64,000 bases of DNA from Cymodocea nodosa (lineage: Eukaryota > Streptophyta > Magnoliopsida > Alismatales > Cymodoceaceae): NCBI GenBank assembly GCA_036874045.1, contig CM072336.1:7406501-7470500 (forward strand), given 5' to 3'. The notes under the pieces are model-generated. The model worked only from the letters and a program-made list of their open reading frames with translations. It had not been told where the DNA came from and did not search any database. Both the position numbers and the translations under genes were made by a program. Below are positions 57,801-64,000 of this stretch, piece after piece. Numbering within the stretch: position 1 is the stretch's first letter; each line of letters opens with the position of its first letter.

Positions 57801-60800
57801 TTACAACTTGCTAAATTGATGTAGCCAATTTTTTTTATGTTAGTAATAACTTGTTTATTAACTTCTAAATTTTACAATTTCATGAGCTATGCTTGCAAAC
57901 TTTTCCTATCGAGGTTTATCCCTTCATAGTTGGTTCTTAACTCAGATCAAAGAGAATTAGTATTAGGTAGATAGTCAATTGTAAAAACTTGTTAACCTCT
58001 CATGAATGTGAATCTTAAAGATAATTCATTAGGTCATAACTTTTTAAACCATGCATTGCATCAAACTTTAGGTACAATGACAAGAAAACAAAAGGAAAAT
58101 GTTGCACACCTTAAATGTAATGTTCTTAAGCTAGTGGCCTTATATCAATGTTTAGATGCAAATGAAAATAAGTTTTTTCACATCTTAATGGATGAGTGTT
58201 AGTAAAGAAGTTAGTCCAAAACAATAAAATTAGGTTAACAATTTGGAATATAGGAACCTTGATTGGTAAGAGTATGAAATTAGTGGATATAATAATAAGG
58301 AAAATTAATATATTATGCTTGTAAGAAACTAAATGTGTGAAAGAAAAATCTAAGTTAATTGAGAATAGTAGTTTAAAATTGTGATAAATAGGAAAAAATA
58401 AATGTTGAAATGGAGTTAAAATAATAGTTGATAAAAGTTTAAAAATGAAGTTGTTGAGGTAAGCAAGATAAAATATAGAATTATAATGTTTTAGCTTGTG
58501 ATAAGAAATAAGATTGTTAATATAATTAGTGTATATGCTCCACAAATAGGTTAAGAAGAAACTATTAAATGGAAATTTTGAGAAGATTTGGATAATTTAG
58601 TTCATGGTTTAACTTCAAGTGAAAAGCTCTTTATTAAAGAGGATTTAAATGATCATATATGAAAGAAAAATATAAGATATGAATGAAACTATGAAAGATT
58701 TGGTTTTATTAATAAAAATGAAGAAAGAAATTCAACTTTAGACTTTAGCGCGGCTTACGACCTTTTAATAGCTAACACTTATTTTAGGAAAAGAGAAAAA
58801 CATTTACTTACATGTAGGAGTGGTTCAAATGCCAGTTAAATGGATTTTTTATTTATTAGAAAAATAGATCAAAAAATGTGTAAAGATTGTGTGGTTATTT
58901 TGGAATAAACTTAACTACACAATATAGGTTGTTTGTATCAGATATTAATATTAATATTAGGAAAAGAAAGACTAAAGTACATAAGCACCTAAGAATTAAG
59001 TGGTTGAATTTAAAAAGTGAAAAGAAGGTGATATTTAGAGATAATTTATTAAAAGAAAAAAATATGTGAACTAGATGTAGAGGTAAATATACTTTGGAAT
59101 GAGATAACTCCATTAGATCAAGAAAGGTAATGGTGAAATGAAATGTATAAAAAATAATAAAAGAAAATAAAATATTCTATAAAATCTATCATAAAAGTAG
59201 AAATGTGAAAAATTTAGAGAAGTATAAGCTAGTAAAAAGGAATGCTAAGAAAATTATTAGATAAGTTAAATATTAAGCATATAAGGAATTATATGATAAT
59301 TTGAACATAAAACAAGAAGTAAAATATACAATTTGGCTAAAGTTAGTGAAAGAAAATCTAGAGATTTAGTCAAGTGTATTAAAGATGAGGATGGTGGAGT
59401 TTTAGTAAAAGAAAATGAAATAAAAGATAGATGGTGTAGGTATTTTAGTAAATTTTTTTATGAATCTACCATAGGAAGCTCTTATATGCAAATTTGTATA
59501 GTAGCACAAAGATATAAACTATAGTTATTTTAAAAGAATTAATAATTGGGAGGTAGAAGAAATCATTAAGAAAATGAAATGTTAGAAAACTATTGGACTA
59601 AATGATATTCTTATTGAAATGTGGGTGAAGTAGTTAACTAAGTTTTTTAATATAACTTTAAAGATAAAGAAGATGCTAAATAAATGGAGAAAGAATTTTT
59701 TAATGCCTATATTTATGAATAAAGGGACATATAGAATTGTAATAATTGTTATAATATTAAGTTAATGAGCCGTACTATGAAATTATGAGAAAAGATAATT
59801 GAACAAAGGCTAAGGTAATATAATTAAAATCAAGAAAATCAGTTTGGATTTATGTTAGGTGTGTCAACAAGGGAAATTATTTATCTAAACAACTAATAAA
59901 AAATTTTAGAGTTTAGAAAAAAGACTTCCATTTGTTTTTTATTAATTTTGAAAAATCATATGATAGATTATTTAGAAACCTATTTGGGTAGGTTTTAAAA
60001 AGAAAAGGAATACCCATACCATATATTGATATTATAAAGGACATGTATGGAAGGACAATTACCAATTTTAAAATTATAAGAGAAATTAAGAAATTTCTAA
60101 TAGACAAATTTACACCAATGGTCGTTTCTAAGCCCATATATGTTGGTATTCATTATGGATGAAATAACTAAAGAAATTTCAGAAGAAATACCTTAGTATA
60201 TGATATCTATTGATTACATGTTTTAGTTGATGAAAGTAAGACAAGAATTAGTTTGAAATTAGAATTATGAAGAGATATAGGGATTTAGATTGAGTAGATT
60301 AAAAATTAAATATATGAAATATAGGTTTCATGAAAATAGGAATAATGATGAAGATATGCACTTGGATGGTCACAAGATTCATAAAAGTAAAACTTTTAAA
60401 TACTTAGGATCTATAATAGGTAACAATGGTGAAATGCTTCTTAAGGATATTCTTAAAATTAAAAGAAAAATCCTAAAAACTTGCTATTCAACTGACTACA
60501 CTTTATGATTCAAAATATTGAACTATAAAATATGATCATATGTCACTGAGATGCATATACTTAAATGAATAAGTAGTAATATTATAAAGAATGTGCTAAA
60601 AAATGAAAGGAAAAGAAGATGTTACGACTTACATGCAGAATGGTCAAAGAAGCAAGAAAAGGGTCCACTAATTGGCTAAGGATTGCACAAGGGTTCACTA
60701 CCCCTTTGCCAATTGAAAATAAGAAAAAAATCAATTCAGGTGGTTTGATCATATTCTTAGGAAATTAAAAATGCACTAATTAAAAGAAGAAAATTAATTA

Positions 60801-61729
60801 GTGTATAAGAAATTAAAAGAAGTAAAAGAAATCTTAAAACTACTTAGTTAAAAATTGTAAGAAAAGATTTAAATTTATGTAATTGAATTGAAAATTTAAC
60901 TATAGATAGAAATACTTAAAGAAAATGATTCATGTGGTCGATCTCTTGTAATGAGATTATAACTTGAACTATTGTTGTTTATGAGTCAAGTATGTAGCAT
61001 TACATTTCACTGATTAAATGAAGATGGCAATCTCAAAAAGCTTATTTGTGATGACATGGGAACTAAAAGCAAGTCACTTATATAACTTGTAACACCAACA
61101 CAGTGAATTTAATACTTAATAAATGTCTTTGGTTGATTGATGGTATGTACTTGTATATTGTGCAGAATATTGCTATATTTCTGTGTTTTCCTATTAATGT
61201 GAAACACATTGTTTTGGCTCAATTATTACACAGGGAAAGGAAATCTTTACCATGTACAGCCAATATTGAGAGCCAAAGTGCCAATAATAAAGTTTATTGA
61301 CCGTAACACTGGAATTGAGTGTGATATTTCAGTTGAAAATAAGGATGGTGTTACCAAATCCTTTATTATATCTCTCATTTCTTTGATCGATGAAAGGTTT
61401 CAAATATTATGCTGTCTGGTAGGCCTTCTTTCCTGCTATATATTTACTTTTCATTTGTAATTGTGTTTTCTTTTGAGAACACATTATTCTTTTAACTTTT
61501 ATGAAATTATTCTCTTAGATATATTTTGTAACTTGGACAATATCTTTCACTCAGGAACTTATTTTCTTTTAACTACAGAATTCCTATGGCACATTAAAGT
61601 ATAATGACAATGAAAATGTCCTTCGTATTGCAGATCAAAATGTGGGCAAAAGCACATGAGATAAACAGCTCCAAAGACCATACACTAAACTCTCTATCTA
61701 TAATCCTGCTTGTTGCTATCCATTTACAG
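47692..61729 (+). CDS. Terminal nucleotidyltransferase (TUTase / HESO1-type, noncanonical poly(A) polymerase family), 3' part not found
   Basis: Exons: 47692-47701, 56238-56423, 57589-57768, 61234-61418 and 61634-61729. All have GT/AG borders and consistent phases; 219 codons are visible. Exon 1 supplies ATG TCA ACA G. The fold's hallmarks are present: the helix-turn motif EAFGSFVMDMFTSDSDLDLS with Gly 78-Ser 79 and the metal-binding pair Asp 90/Asp 92, then the third carboxylate in ECDISVEN (Asp 156). IKMWAKAHEINSSKDHTLNS and ILLVAIHLQ follow, which begin the central domain. Enzymes of this family add uridines or adenines to RNA 3' ends; HESO1 acts on unmethylated small RNAs. The PAP-associated domain is missing: no exon was found between 61730 and the window end, so it probably lies beyond. 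Which member of the family this is cannot be decided. No disabling mutation is visible. Confidence 0.8.
47702..50219. other. Proximal part of nucleotidyltransferase intron 1: no gene
   Basis: AT-rich sequence with a purine-rich GAAGAAAAGG stretch at 49160-49300 and repeated AATTTGAATTCT-like words at 49905-50100. I recognise no coding or transposon domain. Confidence 0.45.
50220..50345 (+). mobile_element. Copia LTR fragment
   Basis: TAGATCTGATTAAGGATCCA followed by TATACCCACTTATG and ATGATATAAAAGAGAAGGAG parallels 20485-20565 next to the copia element in the kinase gene (TAGATTTGATTAAGGATCCA, ATGATATAAAAGGGGGAAG). GATATAAAAG may be its TATA box. Confidence 0.55.
50346..50541 (+). repeat. 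Degenerate 22-bp minisatellite, nine units
   Basis: Consecutive units of 21-22 bp with a core near AATGTAACCTGAATTTTATT are visible across 196 bp. Each is different, with 3-8 changes, so the array is old or slowly homogenised. It abuts the copia LTR fragment. Confidence 0.75.
50604..51105 (+). repeat. Two-copy tandem duplication of about 250 bp
   Basis: ATCTCTATCTAATTGATATT (about 50611) recurs as ATCTTTATCTAATTAACATT (about 50861). The ATAGAA, ATCATAGTTT, AAGTATTG and GGACCAATCCT blocks follow in the same order in both copies, offset by about 250 bases. Divergence is high. Confidence 0.7.
51190..53263 (+). mobile_element. Ty3/gypsy 5' LTR with internal repeats and primer-binding site
   Basis: Related to the solo LTR at 40504-41930: CCTTAGTTGTAA, a GA-rich block including (GA)n at 51766-51796, and repeated CACAAGGCT / CACAAAGTTGG units. 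It ends TTTCGGGGTGTGAAA and is followed by TTTGGTATTAAAGCC (53270-53284), a primer-binding site. At 51240-51590 there are four to five imperfect repeats of about 60-70 bp carrying opposed TGCCAAAA and TTTTTGGCAT words that could pair. The left boundary is approximate. Confidence 0.65.
53430..54900 (+). mobile_element. Ty3/gypsy gag and protease remnant
   Basis: Following the LTR and primer site, frames give a gag-like block (STCMLQGVANEWLKVEKRI and TWEIFKKAFYKNHFP), a zinc-knuckle remnant (CFHCG ... RHKITPC, about 54255-54305) and the retropepsin-like RVP_2 block FDVILGIDWLV (54726-54757). Stops are present and no RT or 3' LTR follows, so the element is 3'-truncated. It lies in intron 1 of the nucleotidyltransferase gene. 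Confidence 0.75.
55390..55780 (-). mobile_element. RTE-type LINE 3' fragment, antisense
   Basis: TTTCTATCTATAATCAATTG, ACCAAGTAGTTTTAGGC, AATTAGTGTAACTTCTACTC and ATGGTTATGCTTTATAGCCC run parallel to 24930-25260. In element orientation it encodes the C-terminal RT region, with stops. Confidence 0.6.
56755..57205. mobile_element. Candidate miniature inverted-repeat element in intron 2
   Basis: The left side reads AGTTATTAAGGTGAGTGCCT and the right side, inverted, reads AATTATTAGGCCTCAAGGCA, an imperfect terminal inverted repeat. The ends resemble the TTATTAAGGCGC-type ends of common plant miniature elements. The interior is AT-rich and noncoding. No clear target duplication. Confidence 0.35.
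58200..60990 (+). mobile_element. Near full-length degenerate RTE-type LINE, sense, in intron 3
   Basis: In order: endonuclease start (RLTIWNIGTLIGKSMKLVDI and ETK, 58230-58330), endonuclease middle (58450-58620), the [20 protein letters not shown] block with CRYFSKFF (59370-59460), RT remnants (59560-60160) and HKIHKSKTFKYLGSIIGNNG (60380-60430). The 3' end is TTCATGTGGTCGATCTCTTG (60930-60949) with a TTG-rich tail. Frequent stops; inactive. It accounts for most of the intron between exons 3 and 4. Confidence 0.75.
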
Positions 61730-64000
61730 GTTGTGCTTTGAATCATGTTTTGACCAATCAAAAACTAGGCAAGTTTGTTACGTGGTTATTTGGAAGAATT
61801 TGCAGGCACCTACCTTAAATGTCTAGATTCTGTATCCATAATTGTATGGTCCCGCAATCATTTCTTACAACATGCAAAGTATAAAACATGAACCATACAT
61901 TTTATCTCCTGTACAAGTGCAACCATTTGAAGTAGGCTGCCAATATTCTAAAGTCATGGCACTGATATTGAGGGTTGTAACCTATCATTACGTTTATGAC
62001 TTTTGATTTTCATAATGAAAACAATAGCAGTTTTAAGATGATTGATCGTAGTAGTATTCACAAAATATTCAAAGAACTGGAAATTCTTAGAATATATAAT
62101 AAAAGAATAATATCTAGATGTGAAAAATAAAATGTATTTTTCTTATTACATGGAGATCAAAGAGCATAAAGTAAATATACGATATATTCTGCAGTTAAAC
62201 AAAAAGAATAGTTTTGTAAAAATACTTTTCTTTGAAGAGAAATGAGTAGGTAAGGGGCAGGGACGTGCCTAGTGTAAGTGATTTACTAGTGAGTGGGTTG
62301 TCTTCTATATTTCTGGCTTTGGAGTCCAGTACAGCTACTATATTTAACCACTACTATGGACTACAAGTTTCCTTAAATGAGTAAATGATTAACTGTTATT
62401 CAATTATCTTCTATCAATATTTAATTTATATAAAATTTGCAATGTGATTTTGCCTTTTTCTAATTCCTATTGTTGTAATTTGTAACAAGATGGAAAAACT
62501 ATTGTTTAAATGCTATTTAAATGTTTTCATCTTAATATGTTTTATTTTTTGTAAAACGAGGAAAAAAGAATGCTTGTTTTTCCAACACCATTTTTCCTCT
62601 TTTTTGAGAAAAACAGATGTTTTATTTCCTTTTTTGGCTGGTCTTTTCTTTAATTTTATAGATTTTATCTTTTGAGTTGTTGTTTTCATTGATATAATTT
62701 CACTATTTTGATAAATATATTATTATTTATAGCTTTGAAGTACTTTTATATTTTTACTTATGTTTCAATTTAAGTATTTATTCTTATATTTGGTTCCAAC
62801 TCTTCTTCTTTCCTTCCCATACTTTTCTCCCAAACTCTTTCCCTATGTCTCTCTCACATTCTCAACCTATCTAAGCCCCACTATCTTTCGTGCCTTTGCA
62901 TTTTGTTGTTGACAAACAACAGTGCTTCCTCTTGGCATCAACAGCACCTTAACATACGAGGGACGTCAGGTTGTAGGGCAAGAGCAACGTAGCAGTAGTG
63001 ATGACTCATGGTGACCTTTTGGTGTTGTTGGGGGTCAATACACAATGCTCAGGTCTGTTGAGGTCCTTGATGGATAAAAAGTGGAGCAAAAACAAGTCGT
63101 GTTCTCATTGTAGAGGAGCAAGTGTTGTAGGCTTTGTCAGACAAGCTGTGTTTGGGCTTAGTCATGTGGTGAGGGGCATCAGCTCAAGGAGCTCCACACC
63201 TGACAGGGCCTCAACCTTCAATGGAGGGTGGGCCACGAAGCAGCAAAAATCCCTTCAGTTGTGGGTGAGGAATTGATGATTACATGGCAGAGAGATGGTT
63301 CTTGAGATGGCCTTATCGATGTAGCCAAGTATTAGAGGGATATCAGTGAAGACAGTCTGCAGGTGTAGTGGAGCCAACGACAAGATCACTGAAGATGATT
63401 GAACCCCCCTCCTTTCCCTTATTCCATCTCATTCCCTAAAATATACTCAATCAAACCAAAGCCCCAAAGTTCAGGGAGGATGTCAGTGTGCTTGCACTCC
63501 AGTGGTACTGTAGAAGGTGGTTGAGCTGTGGTCAATGTGGAAAGAAAATGATAAGAAAGAGACCTCATATGAACACCTATAAACTACTCGTACTTGTTCA
63601 CTGATTACCTATGGCCCTGTGGTAAGCATAGGCTTACCTACTAGTATCTAGAAAAAATGACCCATTGACATTTGCCATTACAGCTTGAATATTTTGTTTT
63701 GAACAGTGTTCATCTCAATGATGTGTTTGCAAATCCATCTTAAATGCTCATTTTTCTAGATGTTAAATCATACTGAAACAAGATCATTAACCAACAAAAA
63801 GGTAGTAAAAGGAGTAATAAACTTTAGATAGGCCACCATGTATTAATCAAAGTACAAGGTGAATCACTGCTGATATTCACCACCTTCTCAAATTTAGATA
63901 GCCCAATGATAGACTGGGTTGACCAATAATTAACTATTGCACTTTGGTATTCAACAAAATCACTATTAAGCCACTTATAATAAACTAAATCTCTTGTCCT
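61730..64000. other. 3' flank: nucleotidyltransferase intron or downstream sequence
   Basis: A good GT donor closes exon 5 at 61729, so this should be intron, but I found no further exon of the family. A GC-richer segment at 62880-63500 contains a 92-codon open frame (62998-63276) that I do not recognise. The rest is AT-rich without visible structure. Confidence 0.4.

Overview
This window is nuclear DNA of a flowering plant. The evidence is GT-AG introns of 0.1 to 8.5 kb, AT-rich introns packed with Ty1/copia, Ty3/gypsy, RTE-type and L1-type LINE and hAT remnants, and three genes of plant-specific architecture. Introns this bloated suggest a woody eudicot or magnoliid, but I cannot name the species. 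All gene models were built by hand from splice signals and phase agreement. There is no transcript evidence.

Layout. (1) 1-560: antisense copia reverse transcriptase fragment. (2) 1839-27027, + strand: a USP-like/coiled-coil/protein kinase/U-box gene in ten coding segments. Its kinase is complete, but the U-box lies in another frame behind a stop codon. Its introns hold a copia element with target-site duplication (3027-8082), an LTR pair (10202-11708), hAT and gypsy remnants (12230-15000), a LINE plus a second decayed copia (15800-20790), and L1 and RTE pieces (23860-25560). (3) 27028-29716: convergent spacer with microsatellites and a LINE piece. (4) 29717-44694, - strand: a seven-exon gene for a 682-residue protein with a C-terminal C3HC4 RING. 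(5) 44695-47691: divergent spacer. (6) 47692-61729 and beyond, + strand: a terminal nucleotidyltransferase (TUTase / HESO1-type family) that continues past the last exon I can find.

Two of the three genes belong to ubiquitin-ligase families and are arranged tail to tail. The third is predicted to add nucleotides to RNA 3' ends. Nothing in the sequence links the three functionally; this looks like an ordinary gene-sparse segment enlarged by transposons.

The most interesting signal is at 25787-25953 in the kinase gene. An ~84-bp tandem duplication of an exon segment carrying a CAG|GT proto-splice site has produced what looks like a new 84-nt intron, with its 5' site in copy 1 and its 3' site at the start of copy 2. 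Removing it restores a perfect kinase reading frame; keeping it gives a stop codon. Other notable items are the U-box frameshift, a copia 3' LTR with a private 133-bp duplication, solo LTRs with exact target-site duplications, a nonautonomous hAT element with near-perfect 8-bp target duplication, a nine-unit 22-bp minisatellite and a three-codon first coding exon in the nucleotidyltransferase gene.
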